Origin: Cladocopium goreaui
Taxonomy: Eukaryota; Sar; Dinophyceae; Suessiales; Symbiodiniaceae
NCBI GenBank assembly: GCA_947184155.2
Contig: CAMXCT020000264.1
Span: 214,092-278,091, forward strand
Direction: 5' to 3'
Length of the DNA stretch: 64,000 nucleotides
Part shown: one piece after another, positions 19,801 to 30,288 of the stretch
How the letters are laid out: every line of letters starts with the position of its first letter
Position numbering within the stretch: position 1 is the stretch's first letter
Position numbers and translations under genes: made by a program
The notes under the pieces: generated by a model
Told to the model about the DNA's origin: nothing
Databases searched by the model: none
The model's input: only the letters and a program-made list of their open reading frames with translations

Positions 19801-22800
19801 TTGGGGTTGCACTGTCTGTATATGCGTGAGGCAGCCAGCTCATCCTTTTTTTTGGATGCGCGCGGCGTGATGGCTAGGACCAAGCCAAACAGGATTTGAA
19901 GGTCATCTCCGTCATCAGCTGGTGCTTCTGCTGTACCTACCATGGCAATAAGCCTACCCGTGCCAATGGGGCTGACTTTGTGATGGTGCGCATCACTGGC
20001 TAGTAGGCTGAACACTTCAGTTTTACCCAGGCTTGGATGTCGGAACGCGAATGCATCTTGTCCGCCTTTGACTTTCCAGTGTCCAAACTCGCTGCCTTTG
20101 AAGAGGAATTCGAGGGCGATGGGTTGCGATGGTTGCCGGACAGGTCCTGCACTTTGCATTGTTAACCCTGTTTCATTATAGCCTTCATTGGGGCTGAGCA
20201 TGGGCAAGTAGTAGTCTAACATGTAGACAGCCATGGGCAATTGCAAGGTGCCAAGGAAATGTTGAACCATGGTGGTATAGTTGAGCAACTTGGTCCTTGA
20301 GGAGATGGTGACTGTTGCCAACGTGGCTAAGTATTGGGTTGCCTCTTGCTCAGTTTTGACCTCTGAGTTATGGGCAGCAATGTGGGTGACAAGTGCCTGT
20401 GTTGTGGTTTCAGGTAGCTCGCACATTTCAGCTAATTCGCGCAGGAATTTTCTGGCTGTTCTTGGGAGCTCAAAACTGCACCATGAGATCAGACGGAGGG
20501 GAGCCTGTGAGTACACTTCGAAGGGGAGCACTCCAGGGGTACCTTCTAACTGCTCCATATCTGGTCGTCCTTCTGGGAGGGCAACTCGTGTCCAATGCGA
20601 GTAGTTGTGTTGTGCAGTGCCGAGGTACGCTCTCCATCCTGTGATATGCGTAATTGCAAAGCCCCGTTGCCTAAGCAGTTTAATGTCATGGTTCGACGGG
20701 TTCCATACGCAAAGCCTGTCATCTGCATGGTGAATGAGGTGGATCTCTCTCAGCTGAGATAAGTTGTATGCCGTTAGCAGCGATGGTGGAAGCGCAATGG
20801 CTGCTAGCACGGTTTTGCCACCAACGTCTGGGAATTCTGAGAGGATGGTTTCCCATACCATTCCTGCATACGAGCCAGCGCTGTGCCCTCGAATGTAGAT
20901 AGAGCCTACCATGTATCCTGTTAATCTCAGAAGGTCTACTGGGCGGATTTCAGGGGGCAGACATACTCCGACCAGCGGATGTGCAACTAGTAACTTAGTG
21001 AAAAGCCGCAGGCCATGTATGTACCCGGGCCACGGCGGTTTCCTGTGTGCTGGGATGATAGGACAGAAACGCAACAGTTTCATGGCCCGACTGATGATCT
21101 GCGCCTGCAATTGGTTCGCACTGGGCATTCCTAAGACGCGGCACCAGATGTGTGCACCTATGGGAAACATAGCGATGTGCAGTAGCAAGTATTCTTGTGT
21201 GTGGGCAGTGCCTGCTACTGTGCCAGCTCTTGCATTCCAATCGTCCTGTTTGCTAAGGGATGGCCCATACACATGTGCTTCCTTTTTGCAAGCTAGCAGT
21301 ACGTCCCAATCTTCATCAAGTTCTCCTCCACCCAACCCAGTGCACTGAACTTCCAGGGACCCTGGGTCAGCGTCATTGAGTTGCCAGGAGGTGTTATCCA
21401 TGACAGTGATTTTCCAATCAGTGTATTTGGGGTCTGTATGGCTAGCAAGAACTTCATTGATGGCTAGTTCTGCGTTGCTAGGGTCAATTTCCAGTCGTCG
21501 TTGCAGCGCTTCCAGCAGAGGGAGGATTGGGGCAGTGGGGAGCTGGAGGCTCGCATGCTGACCGCAGAAGACAATGGCAGGCTCGCAAGTCTTGGGCCAA
21601 GGTGTATGGTCATTGCTGCTGTTGGGGGCTCCCACTGGTGTCCAAAGGCTCTGGAGAAGCAACACTTGCGTCTTAGTAAGGCTTCTGTTTTGCGGGACAT
21701 GCGGCTTGGCGACTATTTTACTCCCTCTAACAAAATCGCAGCCTGTGGGGTGTGTCCATAACGGTGGTGCCTCGTCGACTCCTATGAGCGACACAGCAAG
21801 CGGTTGCAGCCCTTTGCTTAGCCACTGTTGGAGTTGGTGTCCTAGGCCTACTTTACTCCCATGGAAGGCGTGCACTATTGGCGGCAGGCTATACCCTATG
21901 GTTAACTCCTTGCTTTGGAACAATTTGTCTCCTGGAAGACAGAGGATAGGGAAATCGGCTGGGAAAACTGACATGGGGGAGAGTGCACCTTGCTCGAAAA
22001 TGGGGCGCGCCCAGGTAAGGAATGGCGGGGTCCGCTCGACAAAGTCCGGTCTAAGGTATCGGCCATCTCCATGACGCGGCCATTCTCCTTGCTCCGGGAT
22101 GGGGAATGCAATGGCTCCCGCCCATTCGCCCAACATCGCCCATGCATGTGTCCAGTCAAGCGGGGTTCTAGCCTTACATCCTAGTAGGGGGGTGAGAAGT
22201 AGCCCGCCCCTCATTGCTTCCGCAGGGTCTTCTGGCACAGCGGTTGTAGCTAGGAAACTGGCTCGGCTATCTTGGAGTGCGGTGACCCAGTCATCTGCTG
22301 ATCTGCGGTTGGCAGGGTGGGCTATTCGTCGTGCCTTTGGGGCGGGTGCATCACTCGGAGAGGAGCTTTGGGCAGCAGCCGGGGGCATGAATGCTGCCGG
22401 GGTTGCTTGGTCCATTTCAACATCAGCTGCATCGGTCGGGATATGCCCTGTCACAATGATCAAGCCGGCATTGAGTTCAGCCTTGGCTTCTGTGGCAAGG
22501 AGTACTGCAGGAGGGCACTGGTTAGAGCTGGCCATTGTGTTGTGTTGCATTGCTTCGGCTCTGCTTGCCTTATCCGTCATAAGATTGATTAGTTCGGCTA
22601 TCTCAAACAATGAGGTCGGCACGCAGTCAGAGTCGATGAGTGCAAAATTTACAGTGGGGAACATTAAGCACAGCGCCTCCAGAGCTGCAGCACCAGCCCA
22701 GGTATAATGGACCTGATGCAAACCTGTGTCAGCATGAATGGGAAAATGGATAGCAGTCGTTTTCTCTTGGTAGGGGCCAGTTACTGTACATCGGCCTTTG

Positions 22801-23453
22801 ATCCAGGGTGCAAAATGCGGCCAGTAGGCTGGAGGATCAGTGCCTGACAGTTTGCGGTTGTCCACATAAACATAGACGGTGGCATACTGTGGTAACCATG
22901 AGAGATTATCTATGATCCACTGGAAGAGCGTTCTATGATGGACCTGGCTGGCTGCGGGGCGTTGGATGCCGTTCCCTTCGTCCACCATGAGTGCAGGGTA
23001 TGTCAGGGGTGACCGGGGCATTCGACAAGAGCCGACATCGTCCCATTTCCACCTTTGTTTGATATCGTCCATGCCGAGCGGGGTCTCAATTTCTTTTTGC
23101 GAGAGGAAAAGTTGGTCAAGCTGGTGGCTTAATTGTGTGACCTCCTGGACATTGAAGAAATCTATAGGTGCGGCAATTTCCCACTGTTCCCTTGGGGGAG
23201 GCTCGGCCCCTTGTTGGAAATACGGAGCGTCATCTTCTGTTTCGAGGGCGTCAAAGTATTCTGTATCACTGTCCATTGACACATCCTCGACTGTGTTATC
23301 TGGGGCGGTTGGCTCTACTGGTTCGATGTCTGTATCTGAGTCATCAGGGTCAGGCGACGTCAATGAAATGAACCTATTTGGTGTCATAAGCTGTTGCAGC
23401 ATGTTGACGCCGGCTTGACCCTGAACAGCCGGTACCCGGTTGTCAGGTGCCAA
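16848..23453 (-). CDS. ORF2 of unit B: giant DxD / hydrolase-like / SF1 helicase protein
   Basis: An open frame of 2,201 codons. An ATG at 23453 gives 17 extra residues upstream of the MLQQLM start (23402) shared with unit A; in unit A that upstream ATG is out of frame, so 23402 is the safer start. All motifs are kept: DSD, GHSAGS, and helicase motifs Walker A GLFGAGKS, DEGQ, GDSEQ and GLTRSK. By eye about nine residues in ten match unit A, and base differences fall mostly at third codon positions, which implies selection on the protein. The stop at 16848 precedes the ORF3 start by 13 bases, the likely ancestral layout and compatible with coupled translation or a downstream trans-splice. No introns are evident over 6.6 kb. 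Confidence 0.85.
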   Translation of the reverse strand: MAPDNRVPAVQGQAGVNMLQQLMTPNRFISLTSPDPDDSDTDIEPVEPTAPDNTVEDVSMDSDTEYFDALETEDDAPYFQQGAEPPPREQWEIAAPIDFFNVQEVTQLSHQLDQLFLSQKEIETPLGMDDIKQRWKWDDVGSCRMPRSPLTYPALMVDEGNGIQRPAASQVHHRTLFQWIIDNLSWLPQYATVYVYVDNRKLSGTDPPAYWPHFAPWIKGRCTVTGPYQEKTTAIHFPIHADTGLHQVHYTWAGAAALEALCLMFPTVNFALIDSDCVPTSLFEIAELINLMTDKASRAEAMQHNTMASSNQCPPAVLLATEAKAELNAGLIIVTGHIPTDAADVEMDQATPAAFMPPAAAQSSSPSDAPAPKARRIAHPANRRSADDWVTALQDSRASFLATTAVPEDPAEAMRGGLLLTPLLGCKARTPLDWTHAWAMLGEWAGAIAFPIPEQGEWPRHGDGRYLRPDFVERTPPFLTWARPIFEQGALSPMSVFPADFPILCLPGDKLFQSKELTIGYSLPPIVHAFHGSKVGLGHQLQQWLSKGLQPLAVSLIGVDEAPPLWTHPTGCDFVRGSKIVAKPHVPQNRSLTKTQVLLLQSLWTPVGAPNSSNDHTPWPKTCEPAIVFCGQHASLQLPTAPILPLLEALQRRLEIDPSNAELAINEVLASHTDPKYTDWKITVMDNTSWQLNDADPGSLEVQCTGLGGGELDEDWDVLLACKKEAHVYGPSLSKQDDWNARAGTVAGTAHTQEYLLLHIAMFPIGAHIWCRVLGMPSANQLQAQIISRAMKLLRFCPIIPAHRKPPWPGYIHGLRLFTKLLVAHPLVGVCLPPEIRPVDLLRLTGYMVGSIYIRGHSAGSYAGMVWETILSEFPDVGGKTVLAAIALPPSLLTAYNLSQLREIHLIHHADDRLCVWNPSNHDIKLLRQRGFAITHITGWRAYLGTAQHNYSHWTRVALPEGRPDMEQLEGTPGVLPFEVYSQAPLRLISWCSFELPRTARKFLRELAEMCELPETTTQALVTHIAAHNSEVKTEQEATQYLATLATVTISSRTKLLNYTTMVQHFLGTLQLPMAVYMLDYYLPMLSPNEGYNETGLTMQSAGPVRQPSQPIALEFLFKGSEFGHWKVKGGQDAFAFRHPSLGKTEVFSLLASDAHHHKVSPIGTGRLIAMVGTAEAPADDGDDLQILFGLVLAITPRASKKKDELAASRIYRQCNPKFIEVAFLSGPAIEFFAKEQLEALQDWYSASGQHLDPIDATVQGQKSPVPKTFFLHTMWMFGCTKPTRELTAVAQTPPCRYHLGLGIYNVQTAVEGMEGNKRSHFLHLCGQLLRLVLIPCHVEGELHPWTRSTALSFAAELDGHVLGTLCAVTMALLTNRLDLCIQGLFGAGKSKSMAILILALIEIDSTDSLKILFICKENSGTRSFADLLLWLDPPSGVFGRIGRLVGDQERNKSSYSHTKFDIHPRERLQMLNKCQLILATGGTVAQDLTMQWSTMGGFMQELSLLVIDEGQQYGTDREIAVISLLRQQPLVLWTGDSEQTPGGIDRAARNAKRSRQLLLAKKHGLRSDRNYYMPANLADAMIRLLDGSANEGLAALSQILKRGQSTLGQLWTSHLSPQDEEDLRAASTVLPGLKAVFEAAQPNMQRHSRFVDSELLAGTALNFPRSLVRLAWILQHAATLLPMAGDIQAVLNSQTAGVSDIHAWGLMLPSSSRVSPVTYHAVVAVRYPDLCRQINGLWELGSFASGGLPDKPPGFQLVLWDTNARINGLVATDLETLVSEVLTPFPHNAGFADGLFIMTTATDHKNNLNRSVLKRDYVRTLRVETIANSAGGTAQVSIVAQPSIGFLNTKYYSNGSPTEDTEDCLGRITVGLTRSKSLTLLVSPLDMMGLMGMAQVIATIAYGIRGLRRGETTWKWPDFDPDPVQENLAQLSRWSLNSAPTWEFPPLAIANQYYDQQADEVKRARYRLILVRGSDLRWLNRERFQEVEAGLRTQHKWLPEQDLPFSEVVLYAYAADRTPFPTYVCLPSGLYKARTGHIVAQTGPDQEILSLPGIYFFDGWRLYPKLPIPDHLPRAKEAPVQGTALNAPAPDTEPKRSPEEEARDILAVAAKNQPEDGPNTRRAAVRACKYLRAMVSQYETTIQAVHSAARTHTQKSKGTVGPAVDYRPQGEALPVISADLTSELLHCLSTLPDPWPLAPG

Positions 23454-24019
23454 GTGACCAGCCGAAAATAGTGAATGCTATATGGGCAGAGAGTGCAAAA
23501 TGTGTCAACAGGATTGGCTAGGCTAGGGAAACCCCGAACGCCCGGCACCCGGGGTCAGGGTTCCCCGTTGCGGGGCCAATTCGTTGGAGGTGAAACAGGT
23601 AGGAAACAAAACAATCAGGGTTTGTCTTACACCTTGGTGTGCGAATTGATGTCGGATGGCTGACCTAGCTATGAAAACTAGTGGAGCCACAAAAGCTGCA
23701 GTGCGAACAATTGAGCCACTGACAGTTTATGCAACCTTCTTTGCCCAAAGTACATGTTAGTTCGACAGAAGTTGAGATGACTAACGGTGACAGGACCTGG
23801 GACACACGCCTAACCAAGACAGCTTAGCAGACAAAAATCCCCATAAATCCCCTTACTCCAGCTTGTGGGGGTCATACTTGAGTGGGTACTCTCCCTTACG
23901 GTAGGTTTGTGGGGTATTATCCTGGCACGCAGCTGCTTTTCTCTTGGCGCATCTGTGGAGTAGGCGGCATTAGAAATGGCACTGATCAGGTGGTTTCACA
24001 CAGTCAGGTGCACGCAGTG
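23454..24019. other. Spacer between ORF1 and ORF2 of unit B
   Basis: No gene. It aligns with 11596-12224 of unit A (CCGGTACCCGG palindromes near 23430 and 23540, CTAGTGGAGCC, AAAAGCTGCAGTGCG and CCCCTTACTC blocks). Confidence 0.6.
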
Positions 24020-25693
24020 CTAGCTGTCTGCATGGTCAGTCAATGATTTCCATTTCCATATCTGCAACAGGAGAGGGTTGCAGAGTGCCTGGTGATTGGT
24101 CATCTTGCATTCTTTTAAGGCGCTTTCTAATGCGCGTGAGATGCTCACGGGCATTGACCAGCCGCGTTTCATGGAAGGCCACTCTTTCACAGGCCGTCTT
24201 CTCCATGTTCTGTAACGTCGGGATGTCCGCTGCGGCGAGGTCGACGTCCTGCCTGGATTCGCTGGCGGGCTCAGGGCTGCTAGCACCAGCAGTGTCAGTT
24301 GCTTGAGTCTCTGGCGATTCTTTGGGTGTATTTGCTGGCGACGATTCTTCTGTTGATGTGTCGTCGTGGGCTGCGGGCTGTTCCGGAGGTTGTTGTTGCT
24401 CATCATCTTTGCTGTGAGCTGCAGAGTGAGAGTCAGAGGATAACACGCCGGTACCCGGGGTATCCGTTTGCGCTTTGTTCGCAGGCGGGGCCGATGGTGG
24501 GCCTGGTCTTCGGTTAAATAATGATTGTGCACTGATTTTGTCAGGTGGCTTGCTTTGCTGCGGGGTTGGAGCTTCTGCCACCACGCCTGTACTGGGATTG
24601 GACGATGCGGCGGTTGCCGCGTTGTCTGTGCTTTGTTGACTGCGGCCAGCAAATTGGCTGGTTTTTGGGTCTGTCTAGTCTCCGCTGGTCGGCTATCTGC
24701 CAACGTTTGTTGGTTTGCTTGATGAATAATAGACTGCAATTCCATATATTGCCGCTCTCGGTCAGCCACTTGCTGTGGCGTGCTCTGAGTACCCTTGGGG
24801 TCCTGTGGAGTATCTGCTTGCAGTTTTTGTACTGGCTGCTTTGCTGCGGATCGCTCGGTCCACCTGGCTGGTAGCGGCGGAGGCGGAGGCAGTGCCCGTT
24901 TTGCATGCTGCGAAGATTTAAGTTGGTCAATGCGTGGCTGAATTTCATCTCGCAGTTCCGATGGGTACGGCTCTCCGGTCTCAGCTAACCACTGTATAGT
25001 TTCTTCATGCGTCCACAGGGTGGTTCTCCACAATGGGATAGTATTGTCATCATTGACCCAGAACAATGGCTTAGGCGGTAGCAACTCATGGGCTTCCACG
25101 ATCAAAGGCAGCAGGAAAGCTAATCTCTTTTGCTCATGGAAAATCAGTGCTCCGTTCGGGTGAACTTTCAGGTGGGTATGGTTCCACACAAACGGTTGCA
25201 CGACACGCATGGTGTGAGCGTCACGATTAAAGATGGATAGTCGGACTTGGGTATACGGTGGCGCAGCACCGTAGACTTTTCCATCCCAGGGTAGTTCAAG
25301 AAAGCCCCACCGCTCTTTCCGGCCGTAATTAACGGTCTCCCAAAAGGCAGGGTCAAACTCTTTCTCAAGGACGTCGGCAAGAGTAGAAAAGATAAGCCAT
25401 GGCACCTCGTCGATATGCAATTGGTATTCCACCAGCGTAAAGTTATATGTTGTTTGGCAATCTCCTACCCATATTGTGCCCCTCACTGCAAGGAAGCGAA
25501 CGTTGCTGGCTGCTGGCATGTCCCAATTCATTCCAGCCGATATGTCTAGTAGGTGTTGATCAGAAACACTGATTTGGCCAGACGGAAAAGGGTTTGGCTT
25601 CGGCATACCAGCAACAGGTACCCTGCAGTGGCAGCACTCTCCGGAGTGGAGGCAATTGCACGGCGTATGGTTAGACCAAACGACAGGAACCAC
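24020..25693 (-). CDS. ORF1 of unit B: Cys/Trp-rich N-terminal half, Pro/Gln-rich linker, frameshifted C-terminus
   Basis: The frame is open from 25693 but that codon is GTG; the first ATG is at about 25606 (MPKPNPFPSG). The N-terminal half, missing from unit A, has a CLHSGECCHC cluster and many aromatic residues (DEVPWLIF, ERWGFLELPWDGKVYG) and looks globular. Then come Pro runs and Gln-rich stretches. A one-base deletion near 24641 relative to unit A shifts the frame, so the C-terminal 180 residues of the long frame are not the ancestral ones; the conserved coiled-coil end (VDLAAADIPTLQNM to MEMEIID) is in the frame 24584-24036. As it stands the protein is probably altered. Family unknown. 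Confidence 0.6.
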   Translation of the reverse strand: MVPVVWSNHTPCNCLHSGECCHCRVPVAGMPKPNPFPSGQISVSDQHLLDISAGMNWDMPAASNVRFLAVRGTIWVGDCQTTYNFTLVEYQLHIDEVPWLIFSTLADVLEKEFDPAFWETVNYGRKERWGFLELPWDGKVYGAAPPYTQVRLSIFNRDAHTMRVVQPFVWNHTHLKVHPNGALIFHEQKRLAFLLPLIVEAHELLPPKPLFWVNDDNTIPLWRTTLWTHEETIQWLAETGEPYPSELRDEIQPRIDQLKSSQHAKRALPPPPPLPARWTERSAAKQPVQKLQADTPQDPKGTQSTPQQVADRERQYMELQSIIHQANQQTLADSRPAETRQTQKPANLLAAVNKAQTTRQPPHRPIPVQAWWQKLQPRSKASHLTKSVHNHYLTEDQAHHRPRLRTKRKRIPRVPACYPLTLTLQLTAKMMSNNNLRNSPQPTTTHQQKNRRQQIHPKNRQRLKQLTLLVLAALSPPANPGRTSTSPQRTSRRYRTWRRRPVKEWPSMKRGWSMPVSISRALESALKECKMTNHQALCNPLLLQIWKWKSLTDHADS

Positions 25694-26361
25694 TCGCTAT
25701 TGCGGGCAGCGGCCAAACAACGAGAACCCCGTGTTGGCTTGAATGTATGAACGGGCGAGCAAATTAAAAGTTGGGGTCAATGAGGATCCAGGCAACACTG
25801 GCTTATGCAGGTGCGGTGTCCTCACAGTTCGAGCCAACGGCTGCTGACGGAGACAGTGAATCATGTTCGGTTCAGGCACAGTTAACAAAATACCAGACAC
25901 TGCAACGGTGGGAAGTATGGACAACATGTGACCGGTGACAGGATTGGAGTGATGGTGCATTGTGGTTCAGTAGTAGAGACATGACACAGGAGGAAGTAGC
26001 AAGGAGCGGGGCAAGTGGTGGGGCAGCAGCACATGACAGGAGGAGGTGGCAATCTGTGCAAGATATGCTAGAAACGATGGACCCTGAGGAGCACTATCAG
26101 CAAGGAGTGCACATTATTGAGAGGATATATGGCCGTCAGGATATTGGGAAGAGGGTGACAGTCATGAGTGTGTGAACCATGTGAGATGAGTACCTGGTAG
26201 GGTGAAAGCGAAGCTGAACCCTCATCATTACCCAAGGTGCCCTTGGGAACAGTAGAGGAATGAAAGACACATGTGTCATGTTCCTACTGATGTGAGGGGC
26301 ACAGCGGGGGGTGAAGGCACGAGGGACTACTGAGATAGATGGTTGAGTGCGGGAAGCAGTT
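25694..26361. other. Junction between units B and C
   Basis: No convincing gene. A minus-strand frame (25960-25697) has no recognisable feature. This is the likely upstream control region of unit B, since ORF1 is the first gene, and also the end of unit C. Confidence 0.5.
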
Positions 26362-26815
26362 TCAATCAGCTCTATTCTTAAACAAAGGGGGTATACCTAC
26401 AATGTGACGACTCACTTGGTAGAGGGGGTCTATGGTGGTTTCGAGGAAGTGCGGATTGCTGACTGCTTGACTGTTTCTTGGCGGCAGGTGGGCACTCAGC
26501 GTAGCCAAGATAAAAAATTCTATCTGTACATTGCTGCTCCGCACTTCATCGCAGTAGTATACGCAGGATGCGTTGTTCCGTCGTGAGCATTGTTCGGTCA
26601 CAGCGGGCGATAAATCCACTGATCTCCAGGTGGGCGGTTCGTAATACTCCGCTTAGTACTTGCTCGTCAAACCCTATGTCGTCCAGGTCATCCATGGTTT
26701 CCTCCAACTGGTACTGCAATCTCATGGCCAAAAGTTTAACACGATGGACAAAAAGGAGCTGCTGGAGTAAGGCACGAACATGGTCAGCAGTTGCGCTACG
26801 CGCTGCCCTGTGCAT
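26362..26815 (-). pseudogene. Possible ORF4 of unit C, divergent
   Basis: A frame from 26815 to 26546 encodes a helical 89-residue protein whose spacing of Leu, Ile and charged residues follows ORF4 of units A and B (LEETMDDLDDIG against LEKACQKLQGIQ). A second frame, 26619-26362, continues it after an apparent shift. The match is a pattern match by eye and not certain. No ORF5 was found further on. Confidence 0.4.
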
Positions 26816-26819
26816 GGAT

Positions 26820-29800
26820 CAGGTCCGAAATGCTGTACAGCGCTAATGGACGTTCTGCAGCAAACAGGGTGGTGGACAGGAAACACAGAGGCGGGTAAGC
26901 TCTAGCCAAAAATCACGGACGCAATGACAAAGATAGACAAGTAGTATGCACTTGACGCACTTCCTACTGTAACATGTCAATAGTATGCTTTGGGGCCCTA
27001 GTGGCTATTCGGCTATTCCTAGCGTCCTGCATACTTGGGAGATCTAGATTGGACTGTGGCAGTAGAGAGGCAAATGTTTAAGCCGTTACAACAATGTAAT
27101 GGTATTTGGTGTAGTGCCATCACCCAGGTAATTACTTAAGGGCAGCCAATGACTAGACAAACACCCCTTTGGTACAGAGCCAGGGACAAGGGTACACTGA
27201 TGGGGTATGAGTACCTTAGAATGGAGAACGGTTGCTAAGCATGGTGAACGGTCCTCCTCAGCTACATCCACTGGTCAAGTTGGATATATTGGTAAGAGGG
27301 ATAATGGTTGGCATGGGGAAAATTGATCTGTAGTGACAGAAGCCAATAGCTACCATCCCGTGTTTGTAGAAGCCCATAGAGTTAGTGCCTACTCAACGCA
27401 CCATATGCTGCTCTGAGGGAGTGAACTCGCCATTTCACGCAGACCTTTGGTCCTTATCACTGTCCAGTAGCTGAGGTCCTGCATAGTATCTCTAGGTTAC
27501 AGAGAGACACACTATTCGGCAGTCAATTTGTTGAGTTTTGTAACCAAACAAGGAAACAGGCCATGATAGTTGAATGGCAAGACGTTGGCTGGAGCTATGT
27601 CACCAGTAATTAGGAAGCACCAGTTTTTCAAGCAGCTGTTGGCAGCATGTCTGAAGAGTTCATCAACCTCTGAAAAATTATTGAATAATTAAATGGTCAC
27701 TCGGTATTTGCCACAAGGCCCGCAATCAGAACCTTCCAAAAGGATATGCCCGAAAAAGGTAAATCATTGAGACCATGCGGTAAAATACAATTATCGGGCA
27801 CAACAGTGGATCGAGGAAGATAGATTGTCTACGTCTTTCCTTTGGACAGATTTTTTTTTTTTCCTCTGGCGTGGCCGATATTGCACTAGGCTCGGTCCTT
27901 ACAATCGCGTAAGCAGTGAAAATCTGAGAACAAACAAAAAATGGACACGTATGGCCCGTAAGAATGGCAAATCAGTTCAAACCAAGAACAAGACACACCA
28001 AAAACCAAAGCGACCCGCAAATCCCCCAGCCAGATTTGCGTTTCGCCACAAAACAACACAGCGAAACAACACCGAAACGGGGCAAGGCCCAACAAAAACA
28101 CCCAACTTAGATTTGCCATGTGATACTGAAACGATTCAACAGTATCACTTTTAGAAACATGCAAACTAATTATCTATTGCGGCAGTTCATCTAACGTCAT
28201 CCACGTGCGAGAACTGTCAGCATCCAGAAACCACCTTGACTGTCACGCAAACTCTCAGAAAATTTGGCAAAGCAGAAGTAGCTGTATAGCACAGCTGGTG
28301 CCCATTGCCATTCTCATTGTCAATGTTGGTCCTGTAATGGTCAGCGTAGTTGGAACCCTGTCTCTGGAGTAAGATACTGCCGCAATAGCGATGTGACTCA
28401 ATACCCCCCTCAAGGGGGGGTAGGTATTGACAGCCTGTAGGTCATGCAAGACTATAACTGTAACTCATCACAGATGCCGTCATACCGTAGGAAACCAAGA
28501 GGACCTGGAAAGGTGCCAATGGTACACGATTTCCGCAAAAAACTGATTCTCTCCGTAAGGTCATTGCAGATGAATAAGATATACTCGTGCAGAGGGTAGG
28601 CTCAAGCAAAGAAAGATTGCTACTAGCGACCTGTACACAATTGCGCCGCTCTCGCATGGCAGTCATGCTCAAGCCACAAACTTGAAAGGGTGACTAGGTT
28701 CGCTGTACCAGCACCAGATGGACTAGCAGGATTCACAAGGTGTCATCGTCCCAGCAAAAACCTGCAGCAAGTCAGATGTTCCAGAGGTTCGCAGTGCATC
28801 TCACATGGGGCCACTCTCCCCTAGAGTGGGCCATTAGCAGAATCACTACGTCCCATCAACGCACCGAACCATGTTGGCAGACTTTGCTGCTCGCGGGCGC
28901 TCTAGACTGAACTGCAGAGAGCTCCACTGGACAGCGCCAATAAAGCTCGCTGCAGTGCAGCCCAGTCCATGGCTCTAACCGGGTATCTCCCGCCCCTCTC
29001 GGAAAAAACAACTGAAACGCACCAGAAAGAGAGAGGCCCACCCCGAGGAAGAAGCCAGACAAAAAACCAAAAGCAACAACCGTACCAACCGAATTCAAGT
29101 AAGTAGAGGACAAGATGCAGCCGGAAGCCACCGTAAAGCAGGCAAATCCTTAGTCACAGCAAGCCGACACATGGCGACCTTAGTAGCACATCTAAGCAAA
29201 TAGCATTTCGGAATCCTTAGTGACAATCGACCCAGCAAACCAAACAAGCCAGTACAGGGGGGAAGCATAGCGGGGCAGGGCAGAACCACACGCACACACA
29301 CACGAAAACACCAAAGAAGAGAGAAGGAGAGGAGCCAGGAGGCAGCAGAGGACAGACAGAGGAAGGACACAAATGTACCAGAGGGGATACAAGAGTGCCT
29401 TAGCGGAGTCACACAGGGGGTCCTGGATCATACGCAGATGAATACCTCAGTGACGGAGCACAGAGAACCCCAGCAGCGCATGCAACGTGGTGTAGAGGGA
29501 TAAATCCCCACACAGGGCCAAAGGCCTTTGCTGCCACGAGACACAACGAAGAGGGGAAACAAAGCACCACGACACCCCAAGCACAAAGGCAAGGCAACCA
29601 AGCCGTCGCCAGGAGCAACAGATACCTGGAGGGAGGCACCAGTAACCAACAACTGGACCAAGACGCCCAGTGGGAGCTATCCGAGGGGGCAGGGGGGGCT
29701 TCCACAAAGTAGGGGCAGCAACGGACACAAAAACAACACAGAAGAAAGGCAAACACACGGCCAAGGTAATAGGGCAGCAAGCTCTGTCAGAAGGAATTGC

Positions 29801-30288
29801 CTGGGAAACAACAAACGAATTCAAAAATGAGGTGATGGACTGTCTTGATCTTCAGACCAGGGGTGGGCACGACAGCATCTGTTTAGTCACCCATTTATGG
29901 TTGTTAAGACCTAGCACGGATTATGCCCCTACCAAGTTAACGGGCTCCCTCGTTGGTAGCCTGCCTTCGTATGGTCTAAGCTCTCTACTGAGGGGCTAGA
30001 GGATGATGTAGGGAAATGGGCTAACAGAGCAGGCTAGATCTCACAACGAAAAATGAGGAAAAGCTGAGAGCCGAACTGTATACCAGTGCACCTGTCACGT
30101 CTCTGGACAGACACACCAGCAGCACCAAGACAAACTATCCCGGCTGAAGTCACAAAAATCTAATGTTGATCCCAACTGTAGTACAGCAGCACACATGGCC
30201 GTCGGGACAGTGAAACAAGCATTCAAATAAAAAGGGAGGAGAAGGCGGAAAGCAGGGGGTAGAAAGGGGTAGACCCAAGAAGGGTCGG
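26820..30288. other. Long stretch without a recognised gene inside unit C
   Basis: In units A and B ORF3 and ORF4 are about 440 bases apart; here they are about 3.5 kb apart, so roughly 3 kb is extra. It holds an A/C-rich tract (about 27935-28110), a C-run (28410), and an A/C/G-rich purine-biased zone at about 29000-29780 that leaves long but low-complexity minus-strand frames rich in Cys, Leu and Pro, which I do not accept as genes. No terminal repeats were found that would define an inserted element. Confidence 0.5.

Noticed and set aside
878-25693. Integrated RNA virus genome with polymerase
   Set aside because: A superfamily 1 helicase is present, but no GDD-type polymerase, protease or capsid motif was found in any ORF of the unit.
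27835-28154. 109-codon plus-strand ORF rich in Lys, Thr, Asn and Pro
   Set aside because: It runs through an A/C-rich tract where stops are rare; the composition explains the open frame.
29409-29824. Cys/Leu/Pro-rich protein on the minus strand
   Set aside because: Three overlapping phases are all open because the sequence is A/C/G-rich and poor in the complements of stops. The composition is that of a shadow frame.
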